NCBI GenBank assembly: GCA_035415725.1
Contig: DAOOGN010000001.1
Coordinates: 62,001 to 126,000, forward strand
From: DSWT01 sp035415725
Lineage (GTDB): Bacteria > Chloroflexota > Anaerolineae > B4-G1 > SLSP01
DNA: 64,000 nucleotides
Direction: 5' to 3'
This document shows positions 41,226-50,135 of the stretch, in pieces. The position numbers and the translations under genes were made by a program. The stretch's first letter is position 1, and each line of letters starts with the position of its first letter. The notes under the pieces are model-generated. The model did not search any database. It was not told the origin of the DNA and worked only from the letters and a program-made list of their open reading frames with translations.

Positions 41226-42572
41226 ATGAACACTCAATTGTCGCCCGTGGAGATCGATCAGGAACAGGCCCGGCGTGTCCAAATGGCTCGGGCGGTCATT
41301 CGAGCTTCGATGGCAGGTGCGGCTATATTCTTGGTGGTCTTCGTGAGTATGGTGATCGTTGCGCCGAATTTCGAGAGTCGCTATGGGGGGGTGGCAGCTC
41401 TGGTGTTCTTAGTCTTCAGCGGCATCAGTTTGGGGCTGATCCGTCGTCAGCGACTGAGTCTCGCCATCACGATCTATCTCACAGCGTTGATTGCTAGCTT
41501 GACGGTCGCTGTCTATCTTCTTGGCGGCGTCACCGGCCCGATGGCGATGGGTTTTGTCATGGCGGTGGTCATTGTCGGACTGATCGGCGAGCCTAAGTCG
41601 TTACGCTATGCCTCCATCATCGTTGGAGTCATTTATCTGACGTTGGCGATTTTGGAAGCTACCCAGGTATTGCACCCGGCGCCTGTCCCTGAGGTTGCCC
41701 GCTGGTGGATAGAAATCGTATTCTTCCTGGCTATATTTGTCGTGACGGCTTTGGCAGTCGGGGCCTTCGTCAACCAGACCGGGCGTGCCTTTGCGGCGGA
41801 GCGGCAACGTAGCCTGGAACTGGTTCAGGCGACGCGCCAGGCTGAACAGTTGGCAATAGCCGAGCGTGAATCGCATGAATGGGAGAGCCGCGCCGCCGTG
41901 CATCTGCGCGAGACCGTCGCCGGCTATGTCGATTACCTGTCGCGGGTGGCCGCCGGAGACTACACGGCGCGCGTGGATGTTGGCGTGTTGGATGAGGCGG
42001 TGGAGGGCGACCGTGAACTACACGCTTTGGGTGAGTACCTCAATACAACCGTGGATGCACTGGTGGCGGCGCTGACCCAGGCTCAGGAAACACAACGTCG
42101 CTATACGGAACAGGCGTGGGAAACTTTCGTGGAGTCGGGGCGCGTGCAGCCTGGATTTGCTTATCGGCAAAATCAGATCACCCCGGAGGTGGAGTGGTTG
42201 CCGCAGATGGCGCAGGCCGTGGATAGCGGAACGCCGGTGGTTGAGGACAAAGGCGCGGCTGTGCCGCTGGTCATCAATCGGCAGGTGGTGGGGGCCCTCG
42301 GCGGGGAGCATCCCGATGGTCGGCCATGGACCGCAGAGGAATTAGCTTTGATTGAGGATATCACCGGACAACTCGCGCAAACGATCGAGAGCCTGCGGCT
42401 GTTCGACGACGTACAGCGGCGCGCGGCCCGCGAACAGATTTCCGCGCAGGTGACGGCGCGGATGCGCGAATCGCTGGATATGGAGACCGTGCTCAGGACC
42501 GCAGTCGCTGAGATGCGCCGTTCCCTGGGTTTAGACAAGATCGCCATCCACCTGGGAGTATCTCAAAAATGA
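41226..42572 (+). CDS. Membrane-HAMP-like sensor with C-terminal split GAF (448 aa)
   Basis: About six TM helices (22-185) and a coiled coil precede a HAMP-like segment (about 222-285: VAAGDYTARVDVG, LHALGEYLNTTVDALVAAL). The abbreviated GAF (300-390, starting EQAWETFVESGRVQPGF) and the stub (395-445) follow, so the protein has no canonical GAF. Its last 106 bases of coding identity with 42621-45506 are noted separately. A GTG at 41205 overlaps the previous stop and is an alternative start; the ATG at 41226 follows AGGGA. Its paralogue is 60171-61577. It is the smallest carrier of the split-GAF terminus, and so most useful for judging that module alone. Confidence 0.78.
   Translation: MNTQLSPVEIDQEQARRVQMARAVIRASMAGAAIFLVVFVSMVIVAPNFESRYGGVAALVFLVFSGISLGLIRRQRLSLAITIYLTALIASLTVAVYLLGGVTGPMAMGFVMAVVIVGLIGEPKSLRYASIIVGVIYLTLAILEATQVLHPAPVPEVARWWIEIVFFLAIFVVTALAVGAFVNQTGRAFAAERQRSLELVQATRQAEQLAIAERESHEWESRAAVHLRETVAGYVDYLSRVAAGDYTARVDVGVLDEAVEGDRELHALGEYLNTTVDALVAALTQAQETQRRYTEQAWETFVESGRVQPGFAYRQNQITPEVEWLPQMAQAVDSGTPVVEDKGAAVPLVINRQVVGALGGEHPDGRPWTAEELALIEDITGQLAQTIESLRLFDDVQRRAAREQISAQVTARMRESLDMETVLRTAVAEMRRSLGLDKIAIHLGVSQK
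42414..42519. repeat. 106-bp exact repeat inside coding sequence, copy 1
   Basis: Identical base for base to 45294-45399. It encodes the coil and stub from RRAAREQISAQVTAR through AVAEMR of the 41226-42572 product. Confidence 0.9.
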
Positions 42573-42620
42573 TAACCTGTTTGCGTTGCAGCAAACAGGA
42601 GTAGAGGGAGAACGAATACT

Positions 42621-45506
42621 ATGGTAGAATCTCAACCGGCTGAACATCCACAGCGCAGTAAGGTGCCTAATGGACGCCCGACCATTGGCTATTTAGCGCC
42701 GGCCCTCCATGAAGACAGCCAGCCCCAATGGCTGGGCGTGGTTGACGCTGCTCAGGAACAGGATGTGAATTTGATTTGCTTCCCCGGCGCTACATTGTGT
42801 ACCTCACCTGACTCCCCGGAACAGGCCAACATCCTCTATGATTTGGCCGGCGCAACCAATGTGGATGGCCTGGTCAGTTGGGCTTCTTCGATTGGCAACC
42901 TGGTGACTGCCGAGGAGATCGAGGCTTTCCACAAGCGTTATCATCCTTTGCCAGTGGTGGTGATTGGTCGAGCCTGGGAAGGGATTCCGGGTTTGTCGAT
43001 GGAGAGTTATCAGGGTATGTACGCCGCGGTGACGCATTTGATCGAAGTCCACCACTGTCATCGCTTGGCGTTCATCCGTGGTCCAGAGAATCATATCCAG
43101 GCTCAGGCCCGCTATCAGGCCTACCTCGATGCCTTGAGCGCTCACGGTTTGCCTGTTGACCCGCGTCTCGTTACCCCGCCAACAGAAAGCTGGGCGCGCA
43201 GTTACGGACAAAAAGCTATATGCCTTTTGCTCGACGAGCGCCGCCTACAGCCACCGGTTGACCTGGATGCAATCGTAGCCGCCAATGACGGCCTGATCTT
43301 GGGGGCGCTGCCCAGTCTGCAGGCGCGGGGCATTCAAGTTCCCGACGATCTGGCTGTCGTTGGATTTGACAATACGCTGCATAGCCGCGTCAACACCCCG
43401 CCCTTGACGACCGTGGCCGCACCCTATTACCCCCTGGGGCGTCAGGCCATAGACACTGTCTTGGCTTTGCTGGAGGGGCAAGAGGTTTCCTCAGAAACCT
43501 TAGTGCCGGCTCAGTTAGTCGTGCGGCAGTCGTGCGGCTGCCTGGATCCGGCGGTCGCGCAAGCCAAACTGGAGCCAGGAGAACCGGGTGATGAGATGCT
43601 TACTTCCCTTTTGAGTTCTCGTCGAACCGAGATGATTGCGGCTGTGAAGCAAGCCTTGGGCGATACTCATGAGACTGTGTTGGGCAGCATAGAGCCGCTT
43701 TTGGCCGGTCTCGACGGCGAATTGACCGGCGAGACGCCGGGGCTTTTTATCCGCGAGTTGAACAGGGCCTTGCGTCAAACTGTGGCTTCGGGTGGGGATG
43801 TCGCAGTCTGGCATGGCGTGATATCGGCCTTGCGTTATCGAACGCGCGCGTGTGTCCGTGATCAGGCTTTTATCTTAGCCAGCGACCTTTGGCAACAGGC
43901 GCGCGTTGTCATCAGCGAGACGGTGCAACGCGCCCAGGCATACAAGCAAGTGCAGATGGATCAACGGGCGCTTCTATTGCGCGAGACCGGCGCGGCGTTG
44001 CTCAATACCTTCGACATTCAAGGCTTGATAGACACGTTAGCCCGCTCGTTGCCCGATTTAGACATTCCGGGTTGCTATCTAGTTTTGTACGAGGCGCCAC
44101 AGCCATATCGATATCCGCAATCTCCGCCCGAATGGGCCAGATTGGTGCTGGCCTATAGTGAACAGGGATCTGTGAATTTGGGTGCGGAGGGATACCGTTT
44201 CCCCACCCGGCAACTGCTGCCTGTCGAGATGTTGCCATCGGCACGGCGCTACAGCCTGGTCGTCGAACCACTCTTCTTTCAGAACAGTCAGATCGGATTT
44301 GTGCTGTTCGAGATGGGCCCGCGCGAAGCCGACGTCTATGACACCTTGCGGGTACAGATGAGCAGCGCCCTACAGGGTGCGACATTGATCCGGCGGATGG
44401 AGAACCGCGCGCTTCAATTCCAGGCCATCGCTCAAGTCTCGCGCGTGACCAGCAGTATTCTGGAGTTAGATGCGTTGCTCCAACAAGTTGTGGACGTAAT
44501 ACAAGAACAATTCGGCTTGTACTATGTGGGCTTGTTCTTGACCGAGCCAGCCGGCACGCAGGCCGATGCTTCAAGCCGCTGGGCCATATTGCGCGCCGGT
44601 ACGGGCGAAGCCGGACGACAGATGATCGCGCAAGGTCACCGGTTGGAAATTGGTGACACGTCGATGGTCGGTTGGGCTATATCGCAGCGACAGGCCCGCA
44701 TCGCTCTCGATGTGGGACACGGGGAGCAAGTTGTACGATTCGACAACCCTTTGCTCCCGGCTACTCGTTCCGAAATGGCTCTGCCGCTTATCAGTCGTGG
44801 CGAGGTGATCGGCGCGCTAGACGTGCAGAGTGTCATGCCCGAAGCGTTCACTGATGAAGATGTGGCCGTTCTCCAAACGATGGCCGACCAGGTTGCTTTG
44901 GCGATTGGCAATGTGCGCCTGTTCCAACAAGTCCAGGATAGTCTGGAAGCGGAGCGTCGGGCGTATGGCGAACTGAGCCGTGAAGCATGGCGGAAACTGC
45001 TACAAACACGCTCGGATCTGAGCTTTGTGTGTGATGAACACGGTCTCATGCCGGTACCGACGATCCTTGAACCGCACATGCAGACGGCGGTACAGACAGG
45101 TGCCGTCGTCGTCGCTGAGGACGATCAACAGACCGTCGCGTTGCCGATCAAAGTGCGCGATCAGGTCATTGGCGTGATCAACGCTCACAAGCCGGAACAG
45201 GGGGCATGGGCGCAAGAACAACTTGTGCTGCTGGAGACACTGACGGAACAATTAGGCGTGGCGCTGGAAAGCGCACGGCTGTATCAAGATACCCAGCGGC
45301 GCGCGGCCCGCGAACAGATTTCCGCGCAGGTGACGGCGCGGATGCGCGAATCGCTGGATATGGAGACCGTGCTCAGGACCGCAGTCGCTGAGATGCGCCA
45401 GGCGTTGGGTTTGGAGGGCGTCATTGTGCAACTGGCGCGACCGGAAGCTGGGCGCGATGCCGGCAAGATGGAGTCAGGAGGAAGCGAATATGTGGATGCG
45501 CATTAA
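42621..45506 (+). CDS. LacI-type domain-GAF sensor protein (961 aa)
   Basis: A LacI-type effector domain (20-310; AANDGLILGALPSLQARG, LAVVGFDN, VRQSCGC), a helical segment (LASDLWQQARVVISETVQR), a divergent GAF (455-590) and a canonical GAF (597-765) with WAILRAGTGEAG, SMVGWAI and TRSEMALPL make up most of the protein. The abbreviated GAF (780-890; REAWRKLLQTRSDLSF, VALPIKVRDQVIGVI) and stub (895-940) end it. The canonical-GAF start, VSRVTSSILELDALLQQVV, aligns with the stub of the same protein, VTARMRESLDMETVLRTAV, showing what the stub is. GAGGGAG lies about 11 bases before the ATG. No HTH or catalytic domain. Confidence 0.83.
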   Translation: MVESQPAEHPQRSKVPNGRPTIGYLAPALHEDSQPQWLGVVDAAQEQDVNLICFPGATLCTSPDSPEQANILYDLAGATNVDGLVSWASSIGNLVTAEEIEAFHKRYHPLPVVVIGRAWEGIPGLSMESYQGMYAAVTHLIEVHHCHRLAFIRGPENHIQAQARYQAYLDALSAHGLPVDPRLVTPPTESWARSYGQKAICLLLDERRLQPPVDLDAIVAANDGLILGALPSLQARGIQVPDDLAVVGFDNTLHSRVNTPPLTTVAAPYYPLGRQAIDTVLALLEGQEVSSETLVPAQLVVRQSCGCLDPAVAQAKLEPGEPGDEMLTSLLSSRRTEMIAAVKQALGDTHETVLGSIEPLLAGLDGELTGETPGLFIRELNRALRQTVASGGDVAVWHGVISALRYRTRACVRDQAFILASDLWQQARVVISETVQRAQAYKQVQMDQRALLLRETGAALLNTFDIQGLIDTLARSLPDLDIPGCYLVLYEAPQPYRYPQSPPEWARLVLAYSEQGSVNLGAEGYRFPTRQLLPVEMLPSARRYSLVVEPLFFQNSQIGFVLFEMGPREADVYDTLRVQMSSALQGATLIRRMENRALQFQAIAQVSRVTSSILELDALLQQVVDVIQEQFGLYYVGLFLTEPAGTQADASSRWAILRAGTGEAGRQMIAQGHRLEIGDTSMVGWAISQRQARIALDVGHGEQVVRFDNPLLPATRSEMALPLISRGEVIGALDVQSVMPEAFTDEDVAVLQTMADQVALAIGNVRLFQQVQDSLEAERRAYGELSREAWRKLLQTRSDLSFVCDEHGLMPVPTILEPHMQTAVQTGAVVVAEDDQQTVALPIKVRDQVIGVINAHKPEQGAWAQEQLVLLETLTEQLGVALESARLYQDTQRRAAREQISAQVTARMRESLDMETVLRTAVAEMRQALGLEGVIVQLARPEAGRDAGKMESGGSEYVDAH
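45294..45399. repeat. 106-bp exact repeat inside coding sequence, copy 2
   Basis: Identical to 42414-42519 and offset from it by exactly 2880 bases. It occupies the same reading frame and the same C-terminal position in the 42621-45506 gene. Confidence 0.9.
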
Positions 45507-47172
45507 ACAATTCCTTGCGCCGCCGGTGTTCGAGGAAGACGAAGAGAAGAGTCGGGTAGCCGGCCTTGCCAATCTGATTATTCTGTCGGTCATCGCTCTT
45601 CTCAGTGTGGCTTCCGTCATCGTTGTCCTGGTTTTGCATATCTATGCTCTCATGGGTGCCGTCTATGTGGGCATGGTTCTGCCCTTGTTGGGTGCTCTAT
45701 GGCTGGTGCGACGTGGGCATGTGCGCGCTGCCGGATGGATAACGACGATTGCTCTGTGGGTTGTTTTGGCCGTGATGGGTTTCTTCGTCGGGGGCGTCAT
45801 TAACGCCAGTTTTACCACAATGATCATTGTGATTATCATTGCGGCGTTGTTGCTGGGCGCCCGGGCCGGCTTAGTTTTTACTGCCATCAGTATGGCGGCG
45901 GTCGCCTTTGCCTATATCAGTGAACTTATCGGTATCCTGCCGCCGGCGCCGGGGGCGAACAGTACGGTCAGCTATTTCATTAACCATCTCCTCAACTACG
46001 GGGTTGCCGGCGCTCTGCTGTACGTGGCGGTGAATGGGTTGACCTCTGCCTTGCAGCGCGCCAGGCGTTTGACTGCTGAGTTAGAGTTACAACAAGAGCA
46101 ATTGCAATTACTGGTGCAGCAACGCACCCGCGATTTGGAGCGCAATGCTAACTATCTCCACGCCACCATGGCGGTGGCGCGTGAATCGGCGGCGGCGATA
46201 GGCGCTCCTCAGATACTGCTCGCGCGCATGGCAAACGTCATTCAGGAACAATTTAATTTTTATCATGTAGGTCTCTACTTACTGGATGAAGCCGGTGAGT
46301 GGGTTGAATTACGCGCCGTGGCCGGGGCCGGGCAGTCTTTGTTGGAGCGAGGACTTCGTCTGCGGGTGGGTATTGAAGGCATGGTGGGCGATGTCGCGCG
46401 CCGAGGCGCCTATCACCTGGCAGCGGATGTCGATCAGGATTCCACTTACCTGCGTGTCGCTGAACTGCCGGACACCCGTTCTGAGTTAACCCTCCCCTTG
46501 CAACTGGCTGCTGGTGTCATCGGCGTGTTGGATATACAAAGCGCTGAAACGCAAGCATTTATGGAGCAGGATATACCTGCTTTTCAGGCACTCGCCGATC
46601 AAATCTCGGTCGCCATCAGTAACGCCCGCCTGCTCGAACAGTCCCGACAGGCGGCGGAGGTAGAGCGGCGCGCTTACGGGGCACTGACCGGGGAGGCGTG
46701 GGAAAATATGCTCCGCGGGGGTCAAGTCTCGGGATTTTATAGCAATGCACGTACAACGGCACCCGCCGCCGTCGATCTCTGGCAACCGGAGATGCACATG
46801 GCCTTGCAGACCGGCAGCCTTGTCCATAATGAAAGTGCGGCACATCGTCTGGCTGTGCCGGTGAAAGTGCGCGGCGAGGTAATCGGCGTCGTCGACTTTG
46901 CCAAACCCGGTGAGGGGAGTACATGGACGACGGAGGAAGTGACTCTGGCCGAATCGCTGGCCGAACAACTGGGGGTGGCGCTGGAAAGCGCTCGTCTGTA
47001 TCAAGATTCGCAACGCCGTGCGGCGCGTGAACAGATGACGCGCGAAATCACCGGCCGTATACGTGAGACGTTGGATGTAGAGACCGTCTTGCAAACGGCG
47101 GCGCGCGAGATCGGGGAAGCATTGGGATTCCTTGCCCTTGACGTGCGGTTGGATGTCGGAAAGCAGACGTGA
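45490..47172 (+). CDS. Membrane GAF sensor protein, MWxxIKQFLAPPVF type (560 aa)
   Basis: The N-terminus MWMRIKQFLAPPVF plus an acidic patch is shared with 52318-54030 and, loosely, 54046-55863. It marks a subfamily with a cytoplasmic amphipathic lead before six TM helices (25-185). A coiled coil leads to GAF (223-385; VELRAVAGAGQSLLERG, GMVGDV, TRSELTLPL), the abbreviated GAF (400-495) and the stub (505-555, RIRETLDVETVLQTAAREIG). The frame is open from 45424, but the ATG at 45490 with AGGAGG upstream starts at the conserved MW. It overlaps the end of the previous gene by 17 bases. No output domain. Confidence 0.82.
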   Translation: MWMRIKQFLAPPVFEEDEEKSRVAGLANLIILSVIALLSVASVIVVLVLHIYALMGAVYVGMVLPLLGALWLVRRGHVRAAGWITTIALWVVLAVMGFFVGGVINASFTTMIIVIIIAALLLGARAGLVFTAISMAAVAFAYISELIGILPPAPGANSTVSYFINHLLNYGVAGALLYVAVNGLTSALQRARRLTAELELQQEQLQLLVQQRTRDLERNANYLHATMAVARESAAAIGAPQILLARMANVIQEQFNFYHVGLYLLDEAGEWVELRAVAGAGQSLLERGLRLRVGIEGMVGDVARRGAYHLAADVDQDSTYLRVAELPDTRSELTLPLQLAAGVIGVLDIQSAETQAFMEQDIPAFQALADQISVAISNARLLEQSRQAAEVERRAYGALTGEAWENMLRGGQVSGFYSNARTTAPAAVDLWQPEMHMALQTGSLVHNESAAHRLAVPVKVRGEVIGVVDFAKPGEGSTWTTEEVTLAESLAEQLGVALESARLYQDSQRRAAREQMTREITGRIRETLDVETVLQTAAREIGEALGFLALDVRLDVGKQT

Positions 47173-47193
47173 GAGCGACGGGAGTGTATGGGT

Positions 47194-48915
47194 ATGGAAA
47201 AGGATAACATCAAATCGACTGACCGGCGATATGTGCCCCTGGCGGAAGATATCGTGATCTGGCGCCAGCAATTGATCCGGCGGGTGTTGCAGGTGATGCT
47301 TGTTTTCGGCGGCCTGATGCTCACTGCCGGCTCTTATTCCGCTTACTCGCGCGGCGTCTTTTGGGCTATAGGCGTCTACATCGGGGTCTATGGCGTTTTG
47401 GTGGTGTTGACGTTGTGGCGGCGGGCACCTTATACTCTGCAGGTAGCAGGGATACAGTTGATCCTCTACACCCTTGCAGTTGTCGTCTTTATTACGCGCG
47501 GTCTGGGCGATAGTAGTCGGGTCTATTTACTCACGATGGTCTTTGTCTCTACCCTTTTCTGGGGATGGCGGGCCACGCTCTTCACTCTCGGTCTTGTCAT
47601 CGCCACGATGATGGGGATGGCGTGGGCCTTTACCGGCGGATATCTCGTCGCCCAGGAAGTTGTTTCGACCGATTGGAGCGCTTGGATACCGCTTTCCATC
47701 GAAGTGTTGAGCATGGGCGTCTTTATCATGGTACTTTTGTCCTCTTATACCGCCCGTTTCAACGCTTACGTCATGCAGAGCCGCGAACTGGCGCAGGCTT
47801 TGGAAGAAAATCGGGCCGATTTGGCGCAGCAAGTAGCGCAGCGCACGTCCGACCTGGAAAAGCGCACCAGGCAATTGGAAGCGGCGACCGCGGTGGCACG
47901 GGAAGCAGCCACCATCCAGGATGTAGAAGCGTTGTTGGAGCGGGCGGTTCAGCTCGTCTCGGACCGTTTTGGTTTCTACCATACCGGCATCTTTTTGACC
48001 GATGAAGCGGGCGAATATGCCGTGTTGCGCGCTGCTTCCTCGGAAGAAGGGCAGCGTTTGTTGGCGCGCGCCCATCGTTTGAAGGTCGGGGAGGTCGGCG
48101 TCGTCGGTTATGTGACCCGGCAGGGCGAACCGCGCATTGCCCAGGATGTACGGGCAGACGCGCTGTATTACGCCAATCCGGAGATGCCGGCGACACGCTC
48201 GGAGATGGCTTTACCTTTACTGGTGCGGGGAAGAGTGATTGGGGCGCTGGATGTGCAGAGTGTCGAGCCTGAGGCATTTACCCAGGATGATGTGGACGTT
48301 TTGCAGGCGTTGGCGGACCAATTGGCTATAGCGATTGAGGATGCCCGTCTTATCGCCGCATCGCAGGCGGCCTTGGAGACAGCACAGCGCGCCTACGGTG
48401 AAATAAGCCGCGTCGCCTGGCAAGAAATGCTCCGTACCCATGAGCGTCTGGGAGCGCGTTACGATCCGCATCATATCCTGCCGTCAGATGCGGTGCAACC
48501 TGAGGTTACAAAACCGGACGCACGTCAGTCCACAGCGGGGATAGACGCGCGCGTAGATACGCTGAGTGTTCCACTTAAAGCGCGCGGGCAGGTGATCGGC
48601 GAACTTGCGGCCTACGTGCCCGGCGATCAACCCTGGACGGCGGATCAGCGCGAACTCTTGGAGACACTGGGGGAGCAATTGAGCGTGGCCCTGGAAAGCG
48701 CGCGACTTTATGAAGACACCCAACGTCGCGCCGCCCGCGAGCGTATGATCAGCGAAGTGACCGGCAGGATCCGCGAGACGCTGGATATAGAGGCCGTGCT
48801 CAAGACGGCTGCTGAACAGATGTGCCAGGCGTTAGCGCTCAAAGATTTGGTGGTGCGTTTGGTGAGCCCAGAAGCCGTAAAAATGGACGTGGATCGTACA
48901 GAGCATAAAGTTTAG
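47194..48915 (+). CDS. Membrane GAF sensor protein (573 aa)
   Basis: A paralogue of 17067 and 18991 in the TM region (about 28-190; SRVYLLTMVFVSTLFWGWR). A coiled coil (QVAQRTSDLEKRTRQLE) is followed by GAF (about 228-385; YAVLRAASSEEGQRLL, GVVGYV, TRSEMALPLLVRG), the abbreviated GAF (400-510) and the stub (520-565). GGGAG at 47180-47184 is 9 bases from the ATG at 47194 and only 3 from the in-frame ATG at 47188, so the later start is preferred. It is the last gene before the longest gap inside the island (48916-49088). No catalytic domain. Confidence 0.8.
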   Translation: MEKDNIKSTDRRYVPLAEDIVIWRQQLIRRVLQVMLVFGGLMLTAGSYSAYSRGVFWAIGVYIGVYGVLVVLTLWRRAPYTLQVAGIQLILYTLAVVVFITRGLGDSSRVYLLTMVFVSTLFWGWRATLFTLGLVIATMMGMAWAFTGGYLVAQEVVSTDWSAWIPLSIEVLSMGVFIMVLLSSYTARFNAYVMQSRELAQALEENRADLAQQVAQRTSDLEKRTRQLEAATAVAREAATIQDVEALLERAVQLVSDRFGFYHTGIFLTDEAGEYAVLRAASSEEGQRLLARAHRLKVGEVGVVGYVTRQGEPRIAQDVRADALYYANPEMPATRSEMALPLLVRGRVIGALDVQSVEPEAFTQDDVDVLQALADQLAIAIEDARLIAASQAALETAQRAYGEISRVAWQEMLRTHERLGARYDPHHILPSDAVQPEVTKPDARQSTAGIDARVDTLSVPLKARGQVIGELAAYVPGDQPWTADQRELLETLGEQLSVALESARLYEDTQRRAARERMISEVTGRIRETLDIEAVLKTAAEQMCQALALKDLVVRLVSPEAVKMDVDRTEHKV

Positions 48916-49053
48916 TGGTTCTTTAGGATTTCGTGGGATCGAAATAAGAAACCGGCTACGGATTTACACGAAAAGTATAAAAAATGAAATCTGTGTCATC
49001 CGTGGCAAAAACTAAAGCCGTTTTTCCGTCACCACGCACAGTCCCAGAGAGCC
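48916..49053. repeat. Intergenic element, copy 2, inside the sensor island
   Basis: Similar to 13540-13690, with the identical 35-base block at 48993-49027 followed after one mismatch by cacc and later agtccca. It lies directly upstream of the lipoprotein gene. The open frame that crosses it from 48984 is not conserved coding sequence. Confidence 0.7.
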
Positions 49054-49088
49054 AATTGAGTCAAATCATCGCAGTGGGAGGAAGACAG

Positions 49089-50108
49089 ATGAGGGAGTAT
49101 AGGCATTCTGACCATAGGATTAAAGGGGTATGGAGGGCGTTGGCGAGCCTGGTGGTGCTGGGCTTTCTTTTAAGTGGATGTGGCACTCCGGAGCCCAAAG
49201 TTTACCGGGTGGGTGTCCTATCGGGGTTGGATTTTGTCGCTGCCATCACCGATGGTTTTAAGGAAGGTATGACCGGGTTGGGTTATGTTGAAGGAGAAAA
49301 TATCGTCTATGATGTGCAGCAGACAAATTTTGATATAGCTGCCTACAGGAGCATTCTCGACAAATTTATCGCCGATAAGGTCGATTTGATTTTTGTTTTT
49401 CCTACCGAGGCATCTATAGAAGCCAAGAACGTGACCCAAGGGACTGACATTCCGGTGGTTTTCAATTTTGCTTTGATTGAGGGCGTAGGACTGGTCGATA
49501 GCGTGCGTGAACCGGGGGGAAACATCACCGGTGTGCGCTATCCTGGCCCAGATATTGCGGTCAAGCGTTTTGAAATCTTGCATGAGATTGTGCCGGATGC
49601 CAAACGGATATGGATCCCTTATCAACGAGACTACCCGATTGTAGACAGTCAACTGGAAGCCTTGCGCCCAGTGGCCGAGGCGGCTAACATTACCTTGATC
49701 GAATTTCCTGCTGAGAGTGCTGCCGAACTCGAGGCCGAACTGCAAGCGCGGGCAAAACAGGACGATCCGGGTATAGATGCAATTTTGTTTCTTGCAGAAC
49801 CCCTGGCTGTGACTCCGGAAAGCTTTGCCGTGATCGGCAGATTTGCCGACGAGCATAAGTTGCTTGTCGGTGGAGCCTTGATGTCAGCAGAAGGTCATGA
49901 ATCCGTTTTCGGAGTGAACGTCAACCCTCTTGACACGGGTAAACTGGCGGCGCCTCTGGCGGATAAAATTTTCAGAGGGACGCCGGCCGGCACTATCCCC
50001 GTGGTCTCAGCCGAGAATTTCGTGCAGATCAACTATAGAGCCGCTCAAGCTTTGGGATTGACGGTGCCTGAAAGTGTGTTAGCGCAAGCGGATGAGGTGA
50101 TTCGCTAA
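49089..50108 (+). CDS. ABC_sub_bind-type substrate-binding lipoprotein
   Basis: The 339-aa protein starts with a basic region and hydrophobic helix, then LLSG-C31, a lipobox placing it as a lipid-anchored protein outside the membrane. The mature part has the two-lobe ABC_sub_bind (PF04392, TrpX-like) pattern: YRVGVLSGLDF, GYVEGENI, VDLIFVFPTEAS, GTDIPVVFNF, GNITGVRYPG and NYRAAQALGL near the end. No permease or ATPase gene is nearby, so a sensory ligand-binding role next to the Cache-HAMP-GAF protein that follows is more likely than transport (inference). The frame is open from 48984 through a repeat; the ATG at 49089 has GGGAGGA before it and a proper signal sequence. Confidence 0.88.
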   Translation: MREYRHSDHRIKGVWRALASLVVLGFLLSGCGTPEPKVYRVGVLSGLDFVAAITDGFKEGMTGLGYVEGENIVYDVQQTNFDIAAYRSILDKFIADKVDLIFVFPTEASIEAKNVTQGTDIPVVFNFALIEGVGLVDSVREPGGNITGVRYPGPDIAVKRFEILHEIVPDAKRIWIPYQRDYPIVDSQLEALRPVAEAANITLIEFPAESAAELEAELQARAKQDDPGIDAILFLAEPLAVTPESFAVIGRFADEHKLLVGGALMSAEGHESVFGVNVNPLDTGKLAAPLADKIFRGTPAGTIPVVSAENFVQINYRAAQALGLTVPESVLAQADEVIR

Positions 50109-50135
50109 CTGTTCATCTTGTCGAGAGGTGGAACA

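Noticed and set aside
48984..49088. N-terminal extension of the lipoprotein from an upstream ATG
   Set aside because: The 35 extra codons are translated repeat sequence and would hide the signal peptide; the ATG at 49089 has its own ribosome-binding site.
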